Source: JAJFTV01 sp964426355
GTDB lineage: Bacteria; Chloroflexota; Anaerolineae; Anaerolineales; Anaerolineaceae
Assembly (NCBI GenBank): GCA_964426355.1
Contig: CAYRRA010000148.1
Span: 1-11,243, forward strand
Reading direction: 5' to 3'
DNA length: 11,243 bases
The position numbers were made by a program, and so were the translations under genes. Of this stretch, positions 5,137-11,243 are shown piece by piece (positions within the stretch are counted from its first letter, which is position 1; each line of letters begins with the position of its first letter). The notes beneath the pieces are model-generated. The model had not been told where the DNA came from. It did no database searches and saw only the letters and a program-made list of their open reading frames with translations.

Positions 5137-5415
5137 ATGAAATTACAAAACCCGGAAACCCGAAGTAATTTGCAAAATCGCTTGAGGCGCATTGAAGGAC
5201 AGGTGCGTGGCGTTCAAAAGATGCTGGATGAGGAACGCCAGTGCGAAGAAATCGTACAGCAGCTTGCATCGATTCGTTCTGCGGTGCATGGCGCGATGAT
5301 CCATTTTTTGCAAGAACAGGCGCGCGACTGTCTGTATTCTCCTCAAACACAGGACGTGCGTGACCAGGAAAAGGTCATGGCAGATTTAATTGGTATGTTG
5401 GGGAAAATTTCCTGA
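5137..5415 (+). CDS. CsoR/RcnR/CstR-family transcriptional repressor
   Basis: A 92-residue all-helical repressor, typical length. The helix-1 signature is LQNRLRRIEGQVRGVQKMLDEERQCEEIVQQL, followed by SIRSAVHGAMI. Family sensing residues are Cys36 and Cys65. In copper-sensing CsoR a His stands four residues before the second Cys; here it is Gln61 (QEQARDC). The persulfide sensor CstR also has an amide residue at this place, so thiol/persulfide sensing is a better guess than copper. There is no clear Shine-Dalgarno before ATG 5137, and translation may depend on the upstream gene 38 nt away. The OsmC-family gene starts 32 nt after it. Autoregulation through the repeat at 4857-4872 is inferred. 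Confidence 0.9.
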   Translation: MKLQNPETRSNLQNRLRRIEGQVRGVQKMLDEERQCEEIVQQLASIRSAVHGAMIHFLQEQARDCLYSPQTQDVRDQEKVMADLIGMLGKIS

Positions 5416-5447
5416 CTATCCCCGGTCAACAACAAAGGAGTATTCAC

Positions 5448-5852
5448 ATGGGAACAACTACCGTCCGCTGGATTGGCGACGATCAATTTGTGGGTATAGA
5501 CTCAACCCAACATTCGGTCGTGCTTTCAACTACAAAAGCCGGCACCGGGATGAAACCCTCTGAACTGATGGTGGTGGCGTTGTGCGCCTGCACCTCGGTG
5601 GACGTCGTTAACATTCTAGAGAAGAAACGCAAACCCCTTGAGAGCCTTGAAGTGCGCGCAGAATCGGTACAGGATCAAGATCCTCCCTGGACGTTTCGAA
5701 AGATTCACTTAAAGTACATCTTAAAAGGTAAAGACCTGACTGACAAAGATGTCGCCCAGGCAATTGAACTCTCGGAGCAAAAGTACTGCTCGGTTTCAGC
5801 TACCCTGCGTGGTGTTGCAGAAATCACCTGGGAATATGAAATATTGGAGTAA
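5448..5852 (+). CDS. OsmC-family protein (thiol-dependent peroxidase fold)
   Basis: A 134-residue OsmC/Ohr superfamily protein, closest in feel to the YhfA-like branch. The conserved blocks are GMKPSELMVVALCACTSVDVVNILEKKR, in which Cys48 is the expected reactive cysteine (Cys46 is next to it), and LSEQKYCSVSATL, which carries the partner Cys114. OsmC and Ohr proteins reduce organic hydroperoxides in the cytoplasm using a cysteine pair, and some members act on sulfur species. ATG 5448 has AAAGGAG 9 nt upstream. It is the last gene of the operon with the FmdB-like protein and the CsoR/CstR-like repressor, which fits thiol-stress defence. Its stop codon overlaps a terminator for the opposing genes. 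Confidence 0.9.
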   Translation: MGTTTVRWIGDDQFVGIDSTQHSVVLSTTKAGTGMKPSELMVVALCACTSVDVVNILEKKRKPLESLEVRAESVQDQDPPWTFRKIHLKYILKGKDLTDKDVAQAIELSEQKYCSVSATLRGVAEITWEYEILE

Positions 5853-5879
5853 AAAACCACCGGAGTTTGAGAACCGGTG
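5851..5879 (-). terminator. Intrinsic terminator for the minus-strand genes
   Basis: Read on the minus strand, CACCGG (5879-5874) and CCGGTG (5863-5858) form a 6-bp stem with a 10-nt loop, followed by G and TTTTTT (5856-5851). The T-run overlaps the osmC stop codon. It would end the message of the response regulator. Confidence 0.7.
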
Positions 5880-5888
5880 AAATCAATG

Positions 5889-5922
5889 CCGGGGCGTGGT
5901 TCAAGAATGCGCTCCGGTTTTT
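5889..5922 (+). terminator. Intrinsic terminator after the OsmC-family gene
   Basis: CCGGGGCG (5889-5896) pairs with CGCTCCGG (5910-5917), with one G-T pair and a 13-nt loop, followed by five T (5918-5922). It terminates the plus-strand operon 37 nt after its last gene. Confidence 0.75.
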
Positions 5923-5973
5923 CGGTTAAGAAGCCCATGCGCGGTTTTGTGGGAAAGTCTCCCTGTACAGGTT

Positions 5974-6588
5974 TCAGGACTGATTGGGCTGGTTGGTGCT
6001 GGCTAATTCTTTTTGGATCTCATCCCGGTCGCGCAATGATAAATCCAGCATAGCCTGGAAGGCGGGTTTCTGGCTTTCGGGCAGTGCGGGAAGCAACCGC
6101 TCAATGCGCGCAATTTGCGTATTTTTATAGCGCAACTTGGTCTCCAGACGGGAACGATACCCTTGCAGGAATGCTTCCCGGCTGAGTGGTTGGTTTGCGA
6201 CGGTTCTGTCCTCTGTCAGCACCTCGGCAACGGTGAGCAGGAAGTTCTCCACGTCGATAGGTTTTTCGATAAAGCGCGCAATGCCCAACTGATAGGCAAA
6301 TTCACGGTCCTCAGGGGTAATGTACGTGGCAGAAATGATGATGATGGGGATATCGTAGGTGTCTGCGCCGGTGCGCAGCCTTTGCACCAGGGCAAAACCA
6401 TCCAGCTTGGGCATGAGGATGTCGGTAATCACCAGGGCAGGTCGTTCCTCGGCGATTCTTTCAAGAGCCTCTTCACCGTTCGGTGCGCTGATTACCCTGT
6501 ACCCCTTAAATTTAAGGGTGACCTCGAGAAAATCGCGCACATTGGGTGTGTCTTCAACCAGCAGGATCGGTTTATTGAAATCTTTCAT
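5974..6588 (-). CDS. Response regulator, receiver domain with C-terminal helical extension
   Basis: A 204-residue protein. Residues 7-125 form a complete CheY-like receiver: acidic pair Glu12-Asp13 (ILLVEDTPNVRDFL), phosphoacceptor Asp56 (LVITDILMPKLDGF), switch Ser86 (IIIISATY) and Lys109 (FIEKPID). There is no recognisable DNA-binding or enzyme domain. The last 75 residues are charged and probably helical (YRSRLETKLRYKNTQIARIERLL), perhaps for dimerisation or partner binding. No histidine kinase gene is in the window. There is no Shine-Dalgarno before ATG 6588; a promoter ends 6 nt upstream, so the mRNA is probably leaderless. The HD-domain gene upstream ends 79 nt away and may also read through. 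Confidence 0.9.
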   Translation of the reverse strand: MKDFNKPILLVEDTPNVRDFLEVTLKFKGYRVISAPNGEEALERIAEERPALVITDILMPKLDGFALVQRLRTGADTYDIPIIIISATYITPEDREFAYQLGIARFIEKPIDVENFLLTVAEVLTEDRTVANQPLSREAFLQGYRSRLETKLRYKNTQIARIERLLPALPESQKPAFQAMLDLSLRDRDEIQKELASTNQPNQS

Positions 6589-6594
6589 AAAGAT

Positions 6595-6623
6595 ATTGTA
6601 GCTGGATTAAAAGCCGGTTGCAA
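6595..6623 (-). promoter_or_regulatory. Promoter of the response regulator, likely giving a leaderless mRNA
   Basis: On the minus strand, TTGCAA (6623-6618), a 17-nt spacer and TACAAT (6600-6595). The -10 is separated from the A of the ATG (6588) by only 6 nt, so transcription would start at or beside the start codon. This agrees with the missing ribosome-binding site. Confidence 0.6.
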
Positions 6624-6667
6624 GATTCTGCTATATGGTTTTGCAAAAAACGCAGATTCTCCTGTGT

Positions 6668-7303
6668 TTAACATTCACCGTTGGTTTCTGCAATCAACCG
6701 CCGAAAATACTCATCCAGGTATCTGGAACGTTCTTCTGCAACCTGGTGGGCGGTCCCGGTAAAGAGCAGGTCTTTGATTCGCACCAGTTTAAAGAGGTAT
6801 TCATGGTAAGCACTGTGCGGTTCGCCGGGTTCTTTTTTGCCGGTTTGAATAAACTGCTGCGAGGGTTCGGCATAAACCGGCTGCCCGGCTTGCACTGCAT
6901 ACCCCACAGTGCGCGCCACACCCACAGCTCCCAGCACGTCCAGCTTGTCGGCATCGAAAAGAACGCGCGCTTCGAGGGTTTCAGGGCGTTCATCCCGGGC
7001 ACGGAAGCGGTGGGCGCGGATGCAGTGCTGCACAGCAGCAATCCGCTCCGGTTGCCAGCTCTCTTTTTGCAGTACTTCGACGGCAAATTCTGCCGAGGCA
7101 ATATGATGATTTTCTCTCGCCGCAGTGCCGGCTTCACTGTCGGCTACATCGTGTAGCAGAGCAGCCGTTTGCACAATTTCGAGATCTGCATTTTCTGCCA
7201 ATGCAATGCGGGTTGCCATGTGATAGACGCGCTGTACATGGTCAAAGTCATGCACTCCGTCCGTAGAGGTGTACCATTGGCGTGCCTGGTGGAGCGTGAT
7301 CAT
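6668..7303 (-). CDS. HD-domain phosphohydrolase family protein
   Basis: A 211-residue protein of the HD superfamily, similar in layout to the YedJ-type group. The metal-binding pattern is His22 (DFDHVQRVYHMA), His51-Asp52 (AALLHDVAD), a later His66/His67 (ENHHIASAEFA) and Asp117 (LFDADKLDVLGAVGVAR). HD proteins hydrolyse phosphomonoesters or phosphodiesters, often of nucleotides, but the substrate of this group is not established. It starts 1 nt after the hutI stop (TGA-G-ATG) without a clear ribosome-binding site, so its translation is probably coupled to hutI. Being in the same transcript does not prove a link to histidine breakdown. Confidence 0.85.
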   Translation of the reverse strand: MITLHQARQWYTSTDGVHDFDHVQRVYHMATRIALAENADLEIVQTAALLHDVADSEAGTAARENHHIASAEFAVEVLQKESWQPERIAAVQHCIRAHRFRARDERPETLEARVLFDADKLDVLGAVGVARTVGYAVQAGQPVYAEPSQQFIQTGKKEPGEPHSAYHEYLFKLVRIKDLLFTGTAHQVAEERSRYLDEYFRRLIAETNGEC

Positions 7304-7304
7304 C

Positions 7305-8570
7305 TCAGGTTAGAGCCTGGTTGCGCACAACCAGCCAGCCTTTCTTGATGACGGTGTCCACCAGGTTGGTTGCAAAGCGGTAACCCAGGTGGCGGTAGTC
7401 GCTTTCCGTCAGGATGAGCAGATCGGCTTGCTTGCCGGCTTCGATGGATCCCAACCGGTCTGCACAGTCAATGGCTGCCGCCGCGTTAATGGTGGCTGCC
7501 GCGATGGCTTGTGCGGGTGTGATGCGTAAATATCGGCAGGCGAGCGCAATGACAAACTGCATGCTCTCCCCCCAGGCAACGCCGGGGTTAATGTCGGAAG
7601 CAATTGCCAGGATACCGCCCGCATCCAGGATGGCGCGCGCCGGGGTATATTCCTGTTCCGCCAGCCCGAACGGTGTGCAAGGTAGCGCTACAGCCACGGT
7701 GTCGGTGGCAGCCAGGGCGGTAATATCCGCGGCAGAGGTCTTCACCAGGTGGTCGGCAGAGACGGCGCCCAGTTCGGCTGCCAGGCTGGCGCCGCCCAGG
7801 TTGTCAAACTCATCGGCGTGAATCTTTAACGGGAAGCCAAGTAGTTTCGCCTTTTCCAGGATGCGGCGCGACTGTGCCAGGGTGAATGCTCCGGTCTCGC
7901 AGAAAACATCCACAAACGGCAACGGATGTGAGCTGGCATGTTGCTGCCACCAGCGCAATACGGCGGGAAGCATTTCCTCGCTGACCAGTGCCGTGAAACC
8001 ATCGGGATCCTCTTTATATTCAGGGGGGATTGCATGTGCTCCCAAGAAGGTGGGTATCAGTTCCAACGGGCACTGCGAATTGAGATGCAGGATGACCTCA
8101 AGTTGGCGTAATTCGGCATCCGTTTCAAGACCATAGCCGGTCTTAACTTCGGCAGTGGTCGTACCCTGTCGAAGCATGTTGAGTGCACGTTTGCGGGTTT
8201 GTGCGGTCATTTCTTCCAGGCTGGCGCTGCGTGTTTGCTGCACGGTGGAAAGTATCCCCCCGCCGGCTGCCAGGATTTCAAGATAACTCTTGCCTTGAAG
8301 CTTCATCTCAAACTCTGCTGCGCGTTCGCCTGCCCAAACCAGGTGGGTGTGCGGGTCGACCAACCCGGGCATAACTACCCGTCCACAGGCATCCAGGCGC
8401 GGTTCATGAGGATATTTTCTCAGCAATTCAGATGTTGCGCCGGTTTCAACGATTTTCTCGCCGTAGAGCAGCACAGCACCATTCGGGATGATCCCCAGGC
8501 TGCCAAGTTTCTTTCCACGCTGCACACCGCCAGCCAGTGTGAGCAGTTGCGAAGCAGAATGAATGAGCAT
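7305..8570 (-). CDS. hutI: Imidazolonepropionase
   Basis: A 421-residue amidohydrolase matching HutI. It opens the ring of 4-imidazolone-5-propanoate to N-formimino-L-glutamate, the third step of histidine breakdown. Metal and active-site motifs are His74-x-His76 (PGLVDPHTHLVWAGER), EVKTGYGLET (141-150), TFLGAHAIPPEY with His179, HADEF with His251 and Glu254, SADHL with His274, and ASDINPG with Asp326. Length is typical (about 400-420). ATG 8570 has AAAGGA about 11 nt upstream. No hutH, hutU or formiminoglutamate hydrolase gene is in the window, so the rest of the pathway must lie elsewhere or be absent. The neighbour is an HD-domain protein immediately downstream. Confidence 0.95.
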   Translation of the reverse strand: MLIHSASQLLTLAGGVQRGKKLGSLGIIPNGAVLLYGEKIVETGATSELLRKYPHEPRLDACGRVVMPGLVDPHTHLVWAGERAAEFEMKLQGKSYLEILAAGGGILSTVQQTRSASLEEMTAQTRKRALNMLRQGTTTAEVKTGYGLETDAELRQLEVILHLNSQCPLELIPTFLGAHAIPPEYKEDPDGFTALVSEEMLPAVLRWWQQHASSHPLPFVDVFCETGAFTLAQSRRILEKAKLLGFPLKIHADEFDNLGGASLAAELGAVSADHLVKTSAADITALAATDTVAVALPCTPFGLAEQEYTPARAILDAGGILAIASDINPGVAWGESMQFVIALACRYLRITPAQAIAAATINAAAAIDCADRLGSIEAGKQADLLILTESDYRHLGYRFATNLVDTVIKKGWLVVRNQALT

Positions 8571-8609
8571 GAGGCTATGATCCTTTCAATCGTTTTTTTA
8601 GATGCAGCC

Positions 8610-8615
8610 ATTATA
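8610..8615 (-). promoter_or_regulatory. Possible -10 element for hutI
   Basis: A perfect TATAAT on the minus strand lies in the 85-nt gap between the MFS gene and hutI, about 40 nt before the hutI ATG. No good -35 is found at 16-18 nt. It may be activator-dependent or irrelevant. Confidence 0.35.
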
Positions 8616-8655
8616 GCTGATGTCGGTCAGGAAAGGGGTGTTGTTTTGAGAGAGA

Positions 8656-9828
8656 TCAGTTGCCTTTTTCCGCTGCTACGTGCACCCGGCTCAAGAGGAT
8701 CAATGCTGCCAGGCTGAGGGCAGCGCTGGCGAGGGCATTGGCAGTAAAGCCAAGCGTAAACAACGCCGATGCCAGCAGTGCACCTAAACCGCGTCCGGCA
8801 GCATGTGCGGCTACTTCGTAAGAAAGCACAGTAGCGCGTGCCTGGGGCAGTACCTCTGACATCACCGGTAGAAAGCAGACAATCACGAATTCAAAGGAAA
8901 GAAAGTAAATGAAAAGCCCGATCAAAGCGCTCCAGACGGTTGTACTCAAAAAAGGTAATGAGAGTGCACTGAGCAGGTTGAGCGTAACGCCAATTGCAAC
9001 GGCTCGTTTCTTGCCCAACCGGTCTACCCACAGAGCGCTAAAAGTCTCTCCGGTGAGGTCAGCAAGACCAATCACCAGTGCTGCACCGCCCAATGCTGCA
9101 ATTTTCAACCCGAAAGAATCTTCCATCCAGACGCCAAAGACCAGGTTGACTGTTTCGTTTCCAACATGAAAGAGAATGCTGAAAATCAACCCGGCGATGG
9201 TGGCTGGGCTTTTGAGGATTTGCCTCAACCCAGAAACCAGGTTGATGTGGTTGTTCTGGGTTTCATCGGGACGTGGAATAATGCGGGCAATCAGGCAGAA
9301 AGAAATCAAGCCGAGCACAGCAAAAAGCGGATAGGCTGCCTGCCAGCCGGCACGTTCGATGAGAAAACCTGCCAGTGGAACACCGATGATGTAACTTAAC
9401 GACCAGGAGAACTCCAGAATGGCGCTGCTGCGTCCACGCACTGCGTATGGTACCTGGTCGCCAACATAGGCGTGTACGCTGGAGAAGAACAGGTAAAGAC
9501 TGAGATAGCTGATGCATTGGCTGGCAAAGAAAACACCAAAGGTTGGGCGCAAAAAAAGAGCTGCGTTTGCCAGAGTGAAGAGACCAGCAGCCAGCAACAT
9601 GCCGGTTTTACGACCGCGTTTTTCGATGGTAGGCGCAAGAAAAGGATTGAGCATGGCGATAAATGAACGCGCCGACATCACCAGCGAGATGCTGGCGATA
9701 TCGATGCCCAGACCGCGCGCAAAAACCGCCAGGAAAGGGTACACCATGCGGTTTGCAGTGTTCAGGATAGTGCGCACACCCGCCAGGAGGATGACTTGCG
9801 ATTGGATGGGGCGGGCAGCCTTGTTCAT
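8656..9828 (-). CDS. Major facilitator superfamily transporter
   Basis: A 390-residue membrane protein with about 12 hydrophobic segments in two halves separated by a hydrophilic loop around residues 185-200 (IPRPDETQNNH). The MFS loop motif between TM2 and TM3 appears as APTIEKRGRKTG (near 65-76), and a related one in the second half as ALWVDRLGKKRAVAIG. The substrate cannot be told from sequence. ATG 9828 is chosen: it lies 16 nt after the DUF952 stop and gives MNKAARPIQSQ before the first membrane segment. A longer reading to TTG 9882 overlaps DUF952. Neither start has a convincing ribosome-binding site, so coupling to DUF952 is likely. Confidence 0.88.
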   Translation of the reverse strand: MNKAARPIQSQVILLAGVRTILNTANRMVYPFLAVFARGLGIDIASISLVMSARSFIAMLNPFLAPTIEKRGRKTGMLLAAGLFTLANAALFLRPTFGVFFASQCISYLSLYLFFSSVHAYVGDQVPYAVRGRSSAILEFSWSLSYIIGVPLAGFLIERAGWQAAYPLFAVLGLISFCLIARIIPRPDETQNNHINLVSGLRQILKSPATIAGLIFSILFHVGNETVNLVFGVWMEDSFGLKIAALGGAALVIGLADLTGETFSALWVDRLGKKRAVAIGVTLNLLSALSLPFLSTTVWSALIGLFIYFLSFEFVIVCFLPVMSEVLPQARATVLSYEVAAHAAGRGLGALLASALFTLGFTANALASAALSLAALILLSRVHVAAEKGN

Positions 9829-9844
9829 GTACGATGGAGAAAGG

Positions 9845-10189
9845 TCAGGCAAATTCACCGGGCTGCGCCGGGTCAAAATCAATCACACGTGTTACGGCAT
9901 CCAGGTTGATGGGTCCGTAGATGTGAGGGAAATCCTGCGTGCTGTCTGCGCCGCGCTCAACACGCAGCTCAGATTGCAGTCGGTTTGCGGCGATGCACAG
10001 CACAGCCAGCCCGGTTTTGCCTTTGAAATGCTTCATCACCGACCCCAGCACCTGATGCCGATATGAACAATGGATGAACCCTTCGGTGGCAAGCGAGCCG
10101 GTTGAGTAACAATCGGCTGCCTGCGCTGCATGCCATTCGGCAGGGGTAGTGATATGGTAAAGCTCAGGTGAAACGGGTTCGGTTTTCAG
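9845..10189 (-). CDS. DUF952 family protein, apparent CTG start
   Basis: 114 residues. The core matches DUF952: LYHITTPAEWHAA near the N-terminus, SLATEGFIHCSYRHQVLGSV in the middle, FPHIYGPINLDAVTRVIDF near the end. The function of this family is not known. The conserved N-terminal part is in frame, but there is no ATG, GTG or TTG between the upstream in-frame TAA and the middle of the protein (GTG 10051, which would lose GFIHCS). The best start is CTG 10189-10187, overlapping the epimerase stop as CTGA, with AAGGA about 9 nt upstream. A short start at 10051 is rejected because it removes conserved residues. Confidence 0.82.
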   Translation of the reverse strand: MKTEPVSPELYHITTPAEWHAAQAADCYSTGSLATEGFIHCSYRHQVLGSVMKHFKGKTGLAVLCIAANRLQSELRVERGADSTQDFPHIYGPINLDAVTRVIDFDPAQPGEFA

Positions 10190-11190
10190 TTCTGTTTTTC
10201 CTTCCAGGCTTTAAGAACAGCGCTTTCTTTTTCAGCGCTAAGACCAGCGCGCCATGTGTGGTCGGCGGGTAATGTTTTCACAAATTCAAGCGTATCCTGC
10301 ACAGTATCTTTCAATGGGCGGAAGGTGAGACCGGATGCAACAGATTTTTCAACGTTAACCTGCATCAAACCCTGACCCAGTTCATCCATATTGCTGGGGA
10401 TCCACATAGGCAGTTCCATCCAGGGGGCAACTTCTTTTTCCAGCAGAAAACCTTCGGGGACATAGGTAAAGGTTGCATCGCTGCCGCTGACTTCCCGGCT
10501 GGTATGGAGCAGTTCGCCCAGGGTGAAGGGCTTTTCTGGACCGGTGCCGTTGAATATGCCGGTCACGCCGGCTTCGACCAGCCGCAGATTCCACTCCACC
10601 AGGTCGCGCACATCGATGACCTGGATTTTGTAATCCGGGCTGTCGGGCGCAAGTACTTCGCCTCCGCGTGCCACGCGCAGGGGCCAGTAGGTAAAGCGGT
10701 CGGTCGGGTCGTACCGTCCAACAATCAACCCTGGGCGGATGGTCAGAACGCGTCCGGGCATCACTTCTTCTACGGCTTGTTCGCACAAGGCTTTGAGAGG
10801 ACCGTAACTTTCGCCGGTGATTTCCTCAACCGTCTCATCGGTGAGTTTGCCTACTTCATCTTCTTCGACGGTGCCGATTTTGTGGGAATCAGCATACACC
10901 GAAATTGTGGAAATGAAGGTGTAGTGGTCAACCGAATCTGCCAGTGCCTCCGCCGATTTGCGTACCAGGCGCGGGACGTATCCGCAGGTGTCGATGACTG
11001 CGTCCCACTTTCGGTTCTTCAACGGCGAGAGGTCTGAATCCCGGTCGCCGGAAATGTTTTCAACATCGGGAAACAGGTCAGGGTGGGATTGACCGCGGTT
11101 GAAGAGGGTGATCTCATGCCCGCGCTCCAGAGCGGCTTCAACGGCTGCTCTGCCAAGAAAACGGGTACCGCCTAGAATGAGAATTTTCAT
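10186..11190 (-). CDS. NAD-dependent epimerase/dehydratase (extended or atypical SDR family)
   Basis: A 334-residue Rossmann-fold protein. The nucleotide-binding loop is LGGTRFLGRA (residues 6-15), a GxxGxxG variant typical of atypical SDRs, followed by ITLFNRGQ at the end of the second strand. The catalytic pattern is present as Ser97 (ISTISVYAD) and Tyr129-x3-Lys133 (ESYGPLKALCEQ). The C-terminal substrate-binding part includes PGLIVGRYDPTDRFTYW and IQVIDVRDLVEW. The substrate is unknown; relatives act on nucleotide sugars or similar compounds. ATG 11190 has AAAGGAG 7 nt upstream. A TACAAT (minus strand, 11238-11233) may be its -10; the -35 lies outside the window. Its stop overlaps the start of the DUF952 gene. 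Confidence 0.9.
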   Translation of the reverse strand: MKILILGGTRFLGRAAVEAALERGHEITLFNRGQSHPDLFPDVENISGDRDSDLSPLKNRKWDAVIDTCGYVPRLVRKSAEALADSVDHYTFISTISVYADSHKIGTVEEDEVGKLTDETVEEITGESYGPLKALCEQAVEEVMPGRVLTIRPGLIVGRYDPTDRFTYWPLRVARGGEVLAPDSPDYKIQVIDVRDLVEWNLRLVEAGVTGIFNGTGPEKPFTLGELLHTSREVSGSDATFTYVPEGFLLEKEVAPWMELPMWIPSNMDELGQGLMQVNVEKSVASGLTFRPLKDTVQDTLEFVKTLPADHTWRAGLSAEKESAVLKAWKEKQN

Positions 11191-11243
11191 GGGATTTCTC
11201 CTTTGGTGCTGGTAAAGGTTTGGAATATCTCAATTGTAATGTA

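Noticed and set aside
6115..6762. Plus-strand reading frame of 215 codons
   Set aside because: It is antisense to the response regulator and the HD-domain gene, both with clear family motifs.
9829..9882. Longer MFS start at TTG 9882
   Set aside because: It would overlap the end of the DUF952 gene and adds residues unlike an MFS N-terminus; ATG 9828 is the simpler start, though neither has a good ribosome-binding site.
10504..11037. Plus-strand reading frame of 177 codons
   Set aside because: It is a shadow of the epimerase/SDR gene, whose codons carry the conserved motifs.
1..11243. CRISPR arrays, insertion sequences, prophage, toxin-antitoxin or defence systems
   Set aside because: No regularly spaced repeats, transposase or integrase motifs, or defence-type gene pairs were seen; the gene content is core metabolism, translation and ordinary accessory genes.

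Overview
The window looks like the chromosome of a free-living bacterium of moderate GC content. The order tuf-rpmG-tRNA(Trp)-secE-nusG-rplKAJL is the conserved 'beta operon' region. A LexA box of the GAAC-N4-GTTC type and the style of the accessory proteins fit a Gram-positive-like or Chloroflexota (Anaerolineae-like) lineage. That placement is an inference from general appearance, because I could not run a similarity search.

Positions 1-3976 (+ strand) hold the translation and transcription block: the 3' end of tuf, rpmG, tRNA-Trp(CCA), secE, nusG with an unusual acidic N-terminal extension, rplK, rplA, rplJ and rplL, ending in an intrinsic terminator. The gaps carry much of the interest. 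A nearly identical RNA motif resembling the ribosomal protein L1 binding site lies just before both rplK and rplA. The rplJ leader contains a 12-bp terminator hairpin, and a competing antiterminator can be drawn by eye; this is an L10-leader type attenuator.

Positions 4033-5922 hold a divergent pair. lexA (- strand) has a strong promoter whose spacer contains a perfect GAAC-N4-GTTC SOS box, and its predicted self-cleavage bond is Ala-Ser instead of the usual Ala-Gly. On the + strand, an operon of an FmdB-type zinc ribbon protein, a CsoR/CstR-family repressor and an OsmC-family protein starts from a strong promoter. The -10 of that promoter overlaps an inverted repeat of the kind bound by this repressor family. 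The repressor has the two conserved cysteines but Gln at the copper-ligand His position, so persulfide or another thiol stress is a better guess than copper.

Positions 5974-11190 (all - strand) hold, in transcription order: an atypical NAD-dependent epimerase/SDR protein, a DUF952 protein that apparently starts with CTG, an MFS transporter, imidazolonepropionase (hutI), an HD-domain hydrolase and a single-domain response regulator whose mRNA is probably leaderless. Two intrinsic terminators of opposite direction separate osmC from the response regulator.

I see no CRISPR array, phage, insertion sequence, toxin-antitoxin pair or defence island. The least ordinary features are the paired L1-type operators, the putative thiol-stress operon, the LexA cleavage-site change, the CTG start and the NusG extension.
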